Assembly: GCF_037976325.1 (NCBI RefSeq) | Contig: NZ_CP150265.1 | Span: forward strand, 5,017,501-5,081,500 | Origin: Paenibacillus sp. FSL K6-3182 | GTDB taxonomy: Bacteria; Bacillota; Bacilli; Paenibacillales; Paenibacillaceae | Length of the DNA stretch: 64,000 nucleotides | Direction: 5' to 3' | Shown: piece after piece, positions 54,766 to 63,867 of the stretch | Layout: each line of letters starts with the position of its first letter | How positions within the stretch are numbered: the stretch's first letter is position 1 | Notes under the pieces: generated by a model | The model's database searches: none | The model's input: only the letters and a program-made list of their open reading frames with translations | Told to the model about the DNA's origin: nothing | Translations under genes and position numbers: made by a program

Positions 54766-54882
54766 GCTTTAATTGAGACAAATAATAAAATTTCCCTGAT
54801 ATACTTGTTTTATATTAGGAAGAATCTTAAAACTTATTTCATAGGAACAACAACTATTTAAAAAAAATCAAAAAAATAAAGC

Positions 54883-54913
54883 TTGAAGGTGACGTAACGT
54901 CACCAAATATACT
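54883..54913 (+). promoter_or_regulatory. MerR-type promoter of the MerR-methyltransferase gene
   Basis: -35 TTGAAG (54883-54888), 19-bp spacer, -10 TATACT (54908-54913), with the perfect palindrome GGTGACGTAACGTCACC (54888-54904) filling the spacer: the textbook MerR arrangement. It places the RNA start near 54920, which decides the start codon of the gene. Confidence 0.82.
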
Positions 54914-54938
54914 TGAAATGATGAGGGAGGTCGAGTGC

Positions 54939-56141
54939 TTGAGGAGACTGGAAAGCCCATTCCTAACAACGGGTCAGCTCGCACAGCGAACAGGAATAAC
55001 GATAAGAACACTCCGCTATTATGACAAAATCGGATTGTTAAAGCCTGCCAAACAAAACAATTCATCAACCCGTCTATACAGTAAAGATGATATGACACGG
55101 CTGCAAAAAATTCAGATGCTTAAGTTCATCGGATTATCGCTATCTGAAATTAGTCAAATTATGTTTAATGAAACGCAGGCCGAACGAGAGCTGCGAAGCT
55201 CGTTGAAAACGCAAAAGGATATCATCCAACACAAAATCGCTCATATGCTGGACGTATCCAAAACCATTGATGAAGCCATGGCTATGATTGATGATCAAGG
55301 TGAGGAATTGAATTGGGAAGGTTTGGCTAGCATTATCCAGTCAATACATAAGGAAAAAGAATGGTGTGAGCAATACTATAATGCCGTTCGCCTGCAGACG
55401 CGAATCCGGCTTTATGACCAGTTTAGTTGGAACAAAATCGGATGGCATCGGTGGTTCTTTGAGCATCTTGGCTCTCTTCCCGATCTAAAAGTGCTGGAAC
55501 TTGGATGCGGAGACGCTGCCTTATGGAGTAGAAATGCAAACCTTATTCCCGAAACCTGGAGTGTTACGCTTACGGATCTATCGCAAGGTATGCTTGATGA
55601 GGCTAAGGTTCTTTTAGGTGGACATAGCGGGAGGTTTAAATTTCTGCTTGCCGACGCCCAGGCTATTCCATTTCACGATAATGAATTCGATATCGTAATT
55701 GCCAATCACATGCTCTATCATGTGCTCGATATTAACCAAGCTGTATCAGAAATGCACCGAATTCTAAAGCCTGGCGGACACGTGTACGCCTCAACGATGA
55801 GCAAGAGCCATTTGCAAGAAATAGAACAGTTAACTAAAGCTTTTGATCCGAATATTCAGGTGTTGGACCCTGTGATGGAACGATTCCATTTGGATAATGG
55901 GAGTGAGATGCTGCATAACTTTTTTATGGAGATTAAACAGATCCGGTTTGAGGATTATATGCTGATTGATCATGAGCTGCCTCTTGTTCAGTACATTACA
56001 TCAACGCCGATGAACGCGAGAAAGATTCTTGTTGGTGAGAAGCTCGACCAATTCAAAACTTATTTACAGGCTAAAATCACAGAAAAAGGGAGCCTCTATA
56101 TTACGAAAGATTCCGGGTTCTTTTATGGCAAAAAACAATAG
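54939..56141 (+). CDS. MerR-family regulator fused to a SAM-dependent methyltransferase
   Basis: 400 residues. N-terminal MerR HTH (about 5-75; [40 protein letters not shown]), dimer helix to about 130, then a class I methyltransferase (about 180-300) with motif [39 protein letters not shown] and the post-motif [13 protein letters not shown]. The TTG at 54939 is chosen: GAGGGAGG lies eight bases upstream, whereas the ATG at 54918 would fall at the RNA start. Fusion suggests a regulator that senses or modifies the same small molecule. It is followed 19 bp later by the Nudix gene. Confidence 0.88.
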   Translation: MRRLESPFLTTGQLAQRTGITIRTLRYYDKIGLLKPAKQNNSSTRLYSKDDMTRLQKIQMLKFIGLSLSEISQIMFNETQAERELRSSLKTQKDIIQHKIAHMLDVSKTIDEAMAMIDDQGEELNWEGLASIIQSIHKEKEWCEQYYNAVRLQTRIRLYDQFSWNKIGWHRWFFEHLGSLPDLKVLELGCGDAALWSRNANLIPETWSVTLTDLSQGMLDEAKVLLGGHSGRFKFLLADAQAIPFHDNEFDIVIANHMLYHVLDINQAVSEMHRILKPGGHVYASTMSKSHLQEIEQLTKAFDPNIQVLDPVMERFHLDNGSEMLHNFFMEIKQIRFEDYMLIDHELPLVQYITSTPMNARKILVGEKLDQFKTYLQAKITEKGSLYITKDSGFFYGKKQ

Positions 56142-56160
56142 AGAATTAGGAGAGATACTT

Positions 56161-57111
56161 ATGACACCTAATATTCAAATCGTGAAAGAAGAGATTTTAT
56201 CTGACAACTGGTATCTTCTAAAAAAAATAATATTCAATTACCAAAAACGTGACGGCAGCTGGGAAACGCATTCTCGGGAGGCGTATGATCGCGGCAACGG
56301 CGCTGCAATTTTACTTTATAACCGGGAGAAACAAACCGTAATTTTGACTCGTCAATTTCGAATGCCGACTTATGTTAATGGAAATGAGACAGGGATACTT
56401 ATTGAGGCTTGCGCAGGATTACTGGATAATGATTCACCTGAGGATTGTATTCGCCGTGAAACAGAAGAGGAAACCGGATATAAAGTAACGAATGTGCAAA
56501 AGATTGGGGAAGCTTATATGTCCCCTGGGTCCGTCACTGAAATTTTATATTTTTTTGTAGCTGAATATACCTCGCATATGCATACAGGTCAAGGTGGTGG
56601 CGTAGAACAAGAACAGGAAGAAATCGAGGTGCTGGAGTTATCTTTTGAGCAGGCGCTGAGCATGGTCGAAAATGGTGAAATACGAGATGCAAAAACAATT
56701 ATGCTTCTCCAATATGCTCAATTGCATGGGCTGCATCAGCCTATCAGCAAGCCACAACATATATTAATAGCAGGTCCTTACCGCTCCAATACTGGTGATG
56801 ATCCGGTGCTGATCAAGGCTAATATGCAGCTGATGAATGAATCAGCTCTAAGCGTTTATCAGATGGGACATATGCCTGTCCTTGGGGAATGGTACGCCCT
56901 CCCTCTCATCGAAACCAGTGGATCACAACGCATCGGAGATGCGATTTTCGAACGGATATTCCACCCCTCCTCCACTCGTTTGTTATCCCATTGCGACGCC
57001 GTTCTACGAATAGGAGGACCGTCCAAGGGAGCCGATGAAATGGTAAGCACAGCTGTAGCCAAGGGGAAAAAGATATATTACAATCTCGCTGAAATTCCAG
57101 TATTAAGCTAG
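56161..57111 (+). CDS. NudK-like Nudix hydrolase fused to a DUF4406 domain
   Basis: 316 residues. The N-terminal Nudix domain (about 1-195) resembles GDP-mannose/ADP-sugar pyrophosphatases of the NudK type: [30 protein letters not shown] and the Nudix core RETEEETGY, then [18 protein letters not shown]. The C-terminal ~110 residues (about 200-316; [47 protein letters not shown]) match DUF4406/nucleoside-deoxyribosyltransferase-like proteins. Start ATG 56161 has AGGAGAG. The two domains are normally separate genes. Probably cotranscribed with the MerR-methyltransferase gene. Substrate unknown, likely nucleotide-linked. Confidence 0.85.
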   Translation: MTPNIQIVKEEILSDNWYLLKKIIFNYQKRDGSWETHSREAYDRGNGAAILLYNREKQTVILTRQFRMPTYVNGNETGILIEACAGLLDNDSPEDCIRRETEEETGYKVTNVQKIGEAYMSPGSVTEILYFFVAEYTSHMHTGQGGGVEQEQEEIEVLELSFEQALSMVENGEIRDAKTIMLLQYAQLHGLHQPISKPQHILIAGPYRSNTGDDPVLIKANMQLMNESALSVYQMGHMPVLGEWYALPLIETSGSQRIGDAIFERIFHPSSTRLLSHCDAVLRIGGPSKGADEMVSTAVAKGKKIYYNLAEIPVLS

Positions 57112-57290
57112 CCATCGCGCTACGGATTGATGCTCGAATTCACCATTTCTGACGACAACTTCCAGAAATATATCGTTGATCTCATATTTGTTGCTGAACC
57201 TTCACTTTCCATCTGCCTCGTTCTATTTTTATCGCCTAATTAAATGTTAGAATAGAGAGATCAATTCAATCTATATTAGGAGCATGAAAA
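57112..57290. other. Short intergenic region
   Basis: No gene or clear terminator. It contains the promoter side of the DUF3817-MFS gene with RBS AGGAG. Confidence 0.4.
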
Positions 57291-58751
57291 GTGCGAGGAC
57301 ATCCAATTCACATTTTACGAATCACAGGTTTTCTAGATGGCATTTCATTACTTTTATTATTATGTATCGCTATGCCCTTGAAATATATATGGGGAATAGA
57401 GCAAGCCGTGACCCTTATGGGAAGTATTCACGGAGGGATTTTCAGTTTATATGCTGTAGCGATACTTTACGCAGCTATTCGAGTGAAGTGGAGTTTGCTT
57501 TGGCCTGCAGCAGCAGTAATTGCGGCTTTTGTGCCATTAGGCAACTTTTTGCTCGATTGGAAGCTGAAGAAGGCACAAGCCAAATATAGCGTAAAACCAT
57601 TCAACTATGCCATATTAGTGTACAGTATCGTTTTTTTCTCTTTTATTGATTTATTTGCACAGCTGCCGGTTATGAGTACTTTTGCCGCTTCCGTTGGTGC
57701 AAGCTCGTTTATTGTAGGCATTGTTGTTGGGCTTTATTCATTAACCAATACGTTTGGCAACATATTGTCAGGTATTATGACGGATAAGGTAGGGCCGTTC
57801 AAAATACTAATGATCGGTTTGCTTCTGACAAGCAGCGCATTGCTGCTATATCAATTCGTTGACTCTCCAGTCGTATTAATAATCGTACGAATCATTCATG
57901 GTTTTGTGGCCGGATTAATTGTTCCAGCTGCGTTTACTTTCTCTGCAAATACTACGATAAATAATGAGCAAGGGAAAAAAGTTGCCTTCACGGGTACATT
58001 TGTTGGATTAGCCGCCATTATTGGACCTGCTTTCAGCGGAATTATGGCAAGCAAAACTTCCGTACCCTTCGTTTTTACTTGTGTAGCTGTATTAGGATTT
58101 GCACTCGCCATTTTGTCTGCAATTTTTCTAAGCAAGTACAAACCATTGAAGAAAGAAAAAGAAAAAACGATCGAACAAGCAGCAGGCTCATTCTTTAATG
58201 CAGGTGTTGTAAAAGCTTATGGCGGTGCCTTTTTCTTAATGTTCTCTCAAGGCGTAATCGCTTATTTGTTGCCGCTGCATGTTCAAACGCTTGGATATGA
58301 TTCGAAACTAAGCGGTACGCTAATGAGCACTTTTGGGATCATCGCTGTTCTCATGTTTGTACTTCCTACAAACCGTATATTCGATCGCGTTTCCCCATCA
58401 CGAACGATGGCATTAGGCATGGGTTTAATGGGATTAAGTCAGCTGCTTATTAGCCAATCGTCAACGACATTAGGACTTTATTTTGTTTTAGGACTATATG
58501 GTATCGGCTTTGCTTTCTTGTTCCCATCCATCAATACGATGCTCATTAGAGCTACGCCAGCAGAGCTTCGCGGGAAAGCTTATGGATATTTCTACGCCTT
58601 CTTCTCTCTTGGTGTGGTTGCAGGCTCATCCGTTCTGGGATGGCTTCCTTTCAACATTATCGAAGGGTTCATCTTTACTGGAATCATCCTTCTGTTATTT
58701 ACTGCTTTCATCGCCTTGAACAAGCAAAAAGAGCAAGCCTTCAATCACTAG
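57291..58751 (+). CDS. DUF3817 domain fused to an MFS transporter
   Basis: 486-residue membrane protein. The first ~95 residues (RITGFLDGISLLLLLCIAMP, LKYIWGIEQAVTLMGSIHGG) are a DUF3817 domain with three TM segments. From about 105 it is a 12-TM major facilitator with signature A-like GIMTDKVGPFKILMIG and RIIHGFVAGLIVPA. Start GTG 57291 with RBS AGGAG eight bases upstream. Probably a small-molecule exporter. The fusion is unusual compared with the free-standing forms of both domains. Confidence 0.87.
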   Translation: MRGHPIHILRITGFLDGISLLLLLCIAMPLKYIWGIEQAVTLMGSIHGGIFSLYAVAILYAAIRVKWSLLWPAAAVIAAFVPLGNFLLDWKLKKAQAKYSVKPFNYAILVYSIVFFSFIDLFAQLPVMSTFAASVGASSFIVGIVVGLYSLTNTFGNILSGIMTDKVGPFKILMIGLLLTSSALLLYQFVDSPVVLIIVRIIHGFVAGLIVPAAFTFSANTTINNEQGKKVAFTGTFVGLAAIIGPAFSGIMASKTSVPFVFTCVAVLGFALAILSAIFLSKYKPLKKEKEKTIEQAAGSFFNAGVVKAYGGAFFLMFSQGVIAYLLPLHVQTLGYDSKLSGTLMSTFGIIAVLMFVLPTNRIFDRVSPSRTMALGMGLMGLSQLLISQSSTTLGLYFVLGLYGIGFAFLFPSINTMLIRATPAELRGKAYGYFYAFFSLGVVAGSSVLGWLPFNIIEGFIFTGIILLLFTAFIALNKQKEQAFNH

Positions 58752-58766
58752 TGCATAGCTGCAAAA

Positions 58767-58803
58767 AAAAGACAGCATTCCATTCAACTGGAGGCTGTCT
58801 TTT
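58767..58803. terminator. Bidirectional terminator
   Basis: AAAAGACAGC (58767-58776) pairs with GCTGTCTTTT (58794-58803), with A and T runs on either side. It serves the MFS fusion gene and the oppositely read kinase gene. Confidence 0.85.
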
Positions 58804-58815
58804 TCTTTCTCCGCT

Positions 58816-59586
58816 TTAGCCGCTATTTACTGTTGTTCTCCAGCGGGGTTCGTCAGGACATTCTCCGACTCTAGCCGCAATGATTACCGATAAATAGTCT
58901 TGTATCACTTCTCGGGTAACATCCATTTGGACAAGATACAAATCTGCCAATGTTCTCTTTAATCCCCTGACCACCTCTATATCCTCTGTACCTTCAGGCA
59001 CGGGTGTATACTCTACCAAAAATACAGTTCTTGCAACATCATATAAAAAATGTCCGTGACACACATTCATGAAATCGATAACTTTTGTCTGACCATTGAA
59101 TAATAGTATATTGCCTGGATGAAAATCACCATGACAAAGTGTGTCTCCATCCTTCAATTCACTCCATTTTTGCAATACGCCTTCTTGTTCCATTGCATTA
59201 GCCGATGACGCATTTATTATATTGTATTTTAAAAATGATTTGTAATCCGGCACATTGCTAGTGCTAACTCTGTTCTGTAAAATCGACTTATGAAGCTTGG
59301 ACATATGCTCCGCGCATCCATGGAGATCACCTGTTTTCAAAACCCAATCGAGCAGTGATTCGCCCTCCGCTTTGTCATAAATAATACCCATTCGCTCTTC
59401 ACAACTAATCATTTCATATGCCTTTGGTTTTGCGAAGTTCATATCATTAATGGCTTGTGCGTTTCTAAACTCTCTTTCCACATCACTTTTTGGATAACCG
59501 TGCACGAAAAGCTTAAGCACTGTCCCTTCTTCCCATTCATATACCGATGCGGTATTGCCTTCTCCGATTAATTTCCCATACTTCAT
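58816..59586 (-). CDS. APH-family phosphotransferase
   Basis: 256 residues, cytoplasmic kinase-like fold. GEGNTASVYEWEEGTVLKLF is the glycine-rich loop with the ATP Lys; catalytic loop LCHGDFHPGNILL (Brenner motif HxDxxxxN); metal Asp in VIDFMN. Members phosphorylate aminoglycosides, choline or other small alcohols; this soil-bacterium subfamily is uncharacterised. Starts at 59625 and 59595 are also in frame; 59586 (MKYGKLIGEGN) is preferred because homologous proteins begin there, though its RBS is imperfect. Monocistronic. Confidence 0.85.
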   Translation of the reverse strand: MKYGKLIGEGNTASVYEWEEGTVLKLFVHGYPKSDVEREFRNAQAINDMNFAKPKAYEMISCEERMGIIYDKAEGESLLDWVLKTGDLHGCAEHMSKLHKSILQNRVSTSNVPDYKSFLKYNIINASSANAMEQEGVLQKWSELKDGDTLCHGDFHPGNILLFNGQTKVIDFMNVCHGHFLYDVARTVFLVEYTPVPEGTEDIEVVRGLKRTLADLYLVQMDVTREVIQDYLSVIIAARVGECPDEPRWRTTVNSG

Positions 59587-59715
59587 TGATGTCATCTTTC
59601 CTTTCCAAATGGCTGCTTCATTCATGGTATCATCTATACTTTTCTACCAATAATCATAGCATATTATGGAAATTTGCGAATTTTACTAGAACTCGCTATA
59701 AAAAAATAAAACAAA

Positions 59716-59737
59716 AAAACGGCATTTCTGCCGTTTT
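59716..59737 (-). terminator. Terminator of the DrrAB-type operon
   Basis: AAAACGGCA/TGCCGTTTT stem with a 4-base loop, A/U-rich on both sides, 56 bp beyond the permease stop. Confidence 0.85.
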
Positions 59738-59793
59738 AATTAGAGCGATTGGTGGAGCTTGGCGCTTGCATCAATCAAACTCCACGCTGTTCA

Positions 59794-60609
59794 TTATGTC
59801 CGGCGCATATAGGCGCGAACCGTAATCGGTGCAAAGATCGCTACGATCACAATTGCTCCGATCAGAGAGATAGCCAAATCCCAGCCTACCGTTCCAGAGT
59901 TGGTCAAATCACGGACGGCACTGACAAGATGGGAGACCGGATTGATGTTGACAAACCATTGAAGCCATTTCGGCATTGTATCAACCGGCACAAAGGCATT
60001 GGAAAGAAACGTCAGCGGAAACAGCACAATCATCGATATCCCTTGTACGCTTGAGGCAGTACGGGCAATGACGCCGAAGAAAGCGAAGATCCAGCTGATT
60101 GACCAAGAACAGAAGATCACAAGTAGAGCAGCGATGGCCACATGGTCAAGGCCTCCATCAGGACGATAGCCCATAATGTATCCCATAGTTAAAGTGAGTA
60201 CAGTAGCAATAGTGTACCTAATGGTGTCTGCAAGCAAAGCTCCAGCTAACGGAGCAATTCGTGAGATTGGCAATGACTTGAACCGATCAAATACACCTTT
60301 GTCCATGTCCTCACGCAATTGAACGCCAGTAACAACTGAGGTCGTAATTACAGTCTGCACGAGAATGCCGGGAATGATGACGGGCAAATAACTGATTACG
60401 TCACCTGAGATGGCACCGCCAAAAATATAGGTAAACATTAAAGTAAAGATGATTGGCTGAAGTGTAACATCAAACAATTGCTCAGGTGTGCGACGAATTT
60501 TAAGCAGGCCGCGATAAGCCATCGTTAATGAATTACGAATGGTTTGACCAAAGCTCGTGTGGTTTTTCAGCTCACGATCAAATCCTGATTGAATGGAAGT
60601 GCTTTTCAT
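59794..60609 (-). CDS. ABC-2 type permease (DrrB family)
   Basis: 271-residue membrane protein with six TM segments. Family signs: RNSLTMAYRGLLKIRRTPEQ, VSYLPVIIPGILVQT, DRFKSLPISRIAPLAGALLA and LFPLTFLSNAFVPVDTMP. Its ATG overlaps the ATPase gene stop by 4 bp. It forms a drug or lipid exporter with that ATPase. Confidence 0.93.
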   Translation of the reverse strand: MKSTSIQSGFDRELKNHTSFGQTIRNSLTMAYRGLLKIRRTPEQLFDVTLQPIIFTLMFTYIFGGAISGDVISYLPVIIPGILVQTVITTSVVTGVQLREDMDKGVFDRFKSLPISRIAPLAGALLADTIRYTIATVLTLTMGYIMGYRPDGGLDHVAIAALLVIFCSWSISWIFAFFGVIARTASSVQGISMIVLFPLTFLSNAFVPVDTMPKWLQWFVNINPVSHLVSAVRDLTNSGTVGWDLAISLIGAIVIVAIFAPITVRAYMRRT

Positions 60610-61637
60610 ACTTTTACCGCCTCCGCTTTATTGGATACATCGGACGCTAGTGCAGCGTCCTCTTTAACACCATGACCTGTGATTGTGAGGAACACCTCAT
60701 CAAGGGTAGGTTTTTGTACGCTCATTTCTGCCAAATGAATACCTCTCTCACGCAGTGCGATAAGCAGATCTGTGACCAAATCGGCATCCGCCATAGGGGC
60801 CGTAATCATTCCAGCTTCATATAACACAATTGATTGTGTTTTCAGCACATGTTCAACCGTTTGACGAGCTGCTTCGATGTCCAGCGGGTTTTGTACTCTT
60901 AATTGCAATGAGGAGGTACCTACTGAAGCTTTCAGTTCATCCACCGTGCCCTCTGCCACTACCCGACCGCGATCGATAACTGCGATTCTATCAGCCAATT
61001 GATCCGCCTCATCGAGGTACTGTGTCGTTAACAGCACGGTCGACCCCGTCTTCACTAGCCGGCGAATCGTATCCCACATTTGAGCACGCGTACGCGGGTC
61101 GAGCCCTGTAGTCGGCTCATCCAAGAAGATAAGCGGCGGCTGTGCGATAAGACTCGCTGCCAAATCCAAGCGGCGGCGCATGCCGCCAGAAAAGTTTTTC
61201 AACGGCCGCTTCGCTGCTTCCGTCAAACCAAACTCCTCAAGCAAATCATCTGCTTTACGCTTCGCTTCTGAACGCCCGAGCCCTAGCAGCCTAGAGAAGA
61301 TAACCAGGTTTTCTGTAGCGCTTAGAGATTCATCAACCGATGCGTACTGGCCGGTTACCCCAATTAATTGACGAACAATCTGCGATTCCTTTACTACATC
61401 GTGCCCGAAGATGCGCGCCGAGCCTGCGTCTGGTCGAAGCAAGGTTGCAAGCATACTAATCGTTGTGGTTTTGCCAGCTCCATTCGGACCAAGCACACCG
61501 TAAATTGAACCAGCGCGTACATTCATATTCACGCCATCCACAGCCCGATTTTCACCAAAGGTTTTTACGAGTCCGTTCGCTTCGACAGCCCAATCACCGT
61601 GGTTTGGCTCTATTTTCTTCTTATTTACATGAACCAT
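60606..61637 (-). CDS. ABC exporter ATP-binding protein (DrrA family)
   Basis: 343-residue cytoplasmic ATPase: Walker A GPNGAGKTTT, signature NFSGGMRRRLDLAASL, Walker B PPLIFLDEPTTGLD, H-loop region TTQYLDEA, and a C-terminal DUF4162-like tail with SVQKPTLDEVFLTITG as in daunorubicin-resistance DrrA. RBS AGGAGGA. First gene of the two-gene exporter operon; no linked regulator is seen. Confidence 0.94.
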   Translation of the reverse strand: MVHVNKKKIEPNHGDWAVEANGLVKTFGENRAVDGVNMNVRAGSIYGVLGPNGAGKTTTISMLATLLRPDAGSARIFGHDVVKESQIVRQLIGVTGQYASVDESLSATENLVIFSRLLGLGRSEAKRKADDLLEEFGLTEAAKRPLKNFSGGMRRRLDLAASLIAQPPLIFLDEPTTGLDPRTRAQMWDTIRRLVKTGSTVLLTTQYLDEADQLADRIAVIDRGRVVAEGTVDELKASVGTSSLQLRVQNPLDIEAARQTVEHVLKTQSIVLYEAGMITAPMADADLVTDLLIALRERGIHLAEMSVQKPTLDEVFLTITGHGVKEDAALASDVSNKAEAVKV

Positions 61638-61985
61638 TGTAATTCCTCCTATACAACTGTTGATAACGTGATGGTAACGTACCTTTGTAAACTGAATTTA
61701 AACAAAAAATGATCCGCAGTTTAAATCTTACGTTTTATCGAGCGCTAAAATTCTATCACTGACCTTAAATTCACAGAAATGAAACATCCCACTTAAAAGC
61801 AAGTCACCAAAAAAAGCCCCTATTTCTCTGCCGATTGCAGAAAATAAGGACTTTCTAACTGACCGCCATTTGAATTAGGGTCTGTTTTAGAGCTATGTCA
61901 TAAACTTAAGGCTATGATACGATCAGAGTATTTCATAGCTTTTCATCTTATAATTCTAAACGTAAAAAAAAGCAGCTCAATCCTT
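61638..61985. other. Intergenic region upstream of the exporter
   Basis: About 350 bp holding the exporter promoter side and the terminator at 61809-61852. A chance stretch GTTTTAGAGCTATGT at 61884-61898 resembles the start of some type II CRISPR repeats but is single. Confidence 0.5.
61809..61852 (-). terminator. Terminator of the truncated Lrp gene
   Basis: On the minus strand a 16-17-bp stem with one bulge and G-U pairs (61816-61832 with 61837-61852) ends in U7. It lies 134 bp past the Lrp remnant's stop. Confidence 0.65.
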
Positions 61986-62208
61986 TCACTTACTAATTAC
62001 AATAGACAGCTTATAATTAACATGATTATTTAATTCGGTTAAAAATAGATCCAGCTCATGGTTGGATGGAAATCTGCACTCCAAAAGATAACAACCATCT
62101 CCACTGATTTTGAAGTTGTTTAAGATGTACTGCTGTTGTTTCTCAATATAGGCCAAATAGGGCTTATGTTCCGTGCCTTTTGTATAAATATTTATAAAGG
62201 AGTGGATT
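61986..62208 (-). pseudogene. Lrp/AsnC-family regulator, only the effector domain left
   Basis: Reading leftwards to a stop at 61986, about 72 codons give IHSFINIYTKGTEHKPYLAY, then LNNFKISGDGCYLLECRFPS, ELDLFLTELNNHVNYKLSIV-ISK. This matches the C-terminal RAM/AsnC effector domain (pattern AFI.V......F......V..C...TG..DYLL). The HTH half (~75 residues) and the start are missing; beyond 62208 the sequence belongs to the oppositely read metallo-hydrolase gene. It therefore ends at a deletion junction. Confidence 0.78.
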
Positions 62209-62922
62209 GCAAATAAAACCTTTTTGATTGATCCATTCTTGGCGAAAAAGGGGGCAAATCCTCCGTTTCCAAATACGTTGAATCAGGATACATTTAACCA
62301 AACAGTAGATCTCCCCATTTCAATCGAAGAGATCGTAGATGTAGATGTCGTTATTGTCACTCATTTACATCCTGATCATTTTGACGCCGCGGCGATCGAA
62401 GCATTGCCGAAAACTATTCCTATAATTGCACAGTCTGAAGATGATGTCGCAGTCATCCGAAAAGCAGGTTTTCAAAATGTACAATCGATAGATCGTATTT
62501 CGTATATAGAAGGCATTAGCTTAACTAGAACAAAGGGAAAACATGGTATTGGCGAAATTGGAAAGATGATGGGCGAGGTTTCTGGTGTTGTCTTTAACCA
62601 TCCGGATGAAAAAACACTTTATCTTGCAGGAGATACGATATGGTGCAATGATGTTGAGGACAGCATCAGACTGCATCATCCTGAAGTCATCATTGTAAAT
62701 GGAGGGGCTGCACAATTTCTTCAAGGCGATCCGATCATTATGACAAAAGAAGACATTTATCAAACCTATATGGCAGCTCCGCAATCAACCATTATCGTTT
62801 CACATATGGAAGCACTCAATCACTGCTTATTAACTCGAAGAGAATTACAAGCATTCCTTGATGAAAAGGAACTTTCAAAACATATTTTAGTACCTATTGA
62901 TGGTGAATCCATCACTTTTTAA
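62209..62922 (+). pseudogene. MBL-fold metallo-hydrolase lacking its N-terminus
   Basis: From about 62209 the frame reads ANKTFLIDPFLAKKGANPPF, THLHPDHFDAAAIEALP (HxHxDH zinc motif), KGKHGIGEIGKMMGEVSGVV, LYLAGDTIWCND, HMEALNH, and ends normally at DGESITF. UlaG-like hydrolases of this group carry about 15-20 further residues (KIQLIRNATLVI-type strand) before the LIDPF motif; these, the ATG and the RBS are missing. The only nearby start is TTG 62224 without an RBS. Catalytic residues are kept, so a small amount of product is conceivable, but the gene looks 5'-truncated. Confidence 0.75.
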
Positions 62923-62951
62923 ATAAAAAAAAATTTTCCTCTGGCGTAATT

Positions 62952-62978
62952 AGGCTGTCGAGAAACTCTCGGCAGCCT
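62952..62978. terminator. 12-bp hairpin between convergent genes
   Basis: AGGCTGTCGAGA pairs with TCTCGGCAGCCT (one G-U pair), 3-base loop. It lies between the metallo-hydrolase remnant and the SufR-like gene. No strong U run. Confidence 0.55.
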
Positions 62979-63038
62979 TCAATATGTCTAATTTATTTAA
63001 AGTGCTACTAATAATACAGGATTCAAAGTACTTTATAG

Positions 63039-63698
63039 CTAACTATTTTGTTCCATAACCTTATAAACACAGTTTCTTCCGCCTGACAAAATATGCTCTA
63101 CGCGTTCGATCTGAACTTCACTGCCTAGCACGGATTGAAAGAGGCTTAACTCATTTTTACATAACCCGGCACAAGCAGCAGCAGCTTCACAGATTGGACA
63201 ATGCTTCTCTATAAACAAAAGGCTTCCATCGCCTAGATCCTTGATATCAGCCATATAACCTTCTTTTGTGCGAATATCAGCCAGTTTCTCCAATTTTCCA
63301 ATTAGATGAGGTTCCCCGCCAAGTTGGAAAAGGTATTGCTCCAGCATTTTTTTATTTCGTACTGCCAGCAGCTTATCCAGCCCCTCGATTCCGAAAGCCT
63401 CTCTCATAGATTGAAGCAGACTAACTGACAATTCCGAATACCCGCTCGGAAAAAATCGATCAGCTTCAGGCGTTAATCTCCATAGCTTGGCCGGTCGTCC
63501 CATCGGACGGGCTTCTTCTTCATACGTAACTAAGCCTTCTTCTTTCAGTGCATTTAAATGCTGGCGAATAGCCATTCCAGACAATAGAAACTCTGAGGCT
63601 AATGCCATAACATCCATCCCACCCTGCTGCTTCAGCAGATTAACGATTCCTCTTCGCGTCTTCGTTGAGGAATCTTTGTTCGTTTGACTTCCGCTCAT
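63039..63698 (-). CDS. SufR-like HTH regulator with C-terminal cysteine cluster
   Basis: 219 residues. N-terminal winged HTH of the DeoR/ArsR type (TRRGIVNLLKQQGGMDVMAL, SGMAIRQHLNALKEEGLVTY), a central domain, and a C-terminal CPICEAAAACAGLCKNEL motif followed by a later Cys (GGRNCVYKV), as in iron-sulfur regulators of the SufR type. Such proteins sense redox state or metals. The frame is open to 63722; the ATG at 63698 has AAAGGAGGT eight bases upstream. Divergent from an MFS gene that it probably controls. Confidence 0.87.
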   Translation of the reverse strand: MSGSQTNKDSSTKTRRGIVNLLKQQGGMDVMALASEFLLSGMAIRQHLNALKEEGLVTYEEEARPMGRPAKLWRLTPEADRFFPSGYSELSVSLLQSMREAFGIEGLDKLLAVRNKKMLEQYLFQLGGEPHLIGKLEKLADIRTKEGYMADIKDLGDGSLLFIEKHCPICEAAAACAGLCKNELSLFQSVLGSEVQIERVEHILSGGRNCVYKVMEQNS

Positions 63699-63744
63699 TA
63701 TAAGGACCTCCTTTTGAGGCAACTGACTCTATATCACTCTCTAT

Positions 63745-63773
63745 ATTTTAAATAAAAATGTTGACAAAGTCAA
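63745..63773. promoter_or_regulatory. Divergent promoters sharing a palindromic operator
   Basis: TTGACAAAGTCAA (63761-63773) is a perfect dyad. Leftward: -35 TTGACT (63768-63773), 17-bp spacer, -10 TAAAAT (63745-63750). Rightward: -35 TTGACA (63761-63766). A protein on the dyad would cover both -35 boxes, as expected for autoregulation by the SufR-like protein. Confidence 0.7.
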
Positions 63774-63867
63774 AGCTGAACTGTAGCCTAAACTTTATAA
63801 AGAAATATGTTTACTAAGTATCCGGATATGGCGTATACATAAAAAATTTTGTTGGAGGTTACAGGCA

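Noticed and set aside
54918-54938. ATG at 54918 as start of the MerR-methyltransferase gene
   Set aside because: It lies at the predicted RNA start of a MerR-type promoter; the RBS GAGGGAGG lies after it and serves TTG 54939.
56029-56160. Longer start for the Nudix protein
   Set aside because: It overlaps the methyltransferase gene in another frame; ATG 56161 has an RBS and matches the Nudix start.
61884-61898. GTTTTAGAGCTATGT, identical to the start of some type II CRISPR repeats
   Set aside because: A single copy, no second repeat at spacer distance, and no cas genes in the window; treated as chance similarity.
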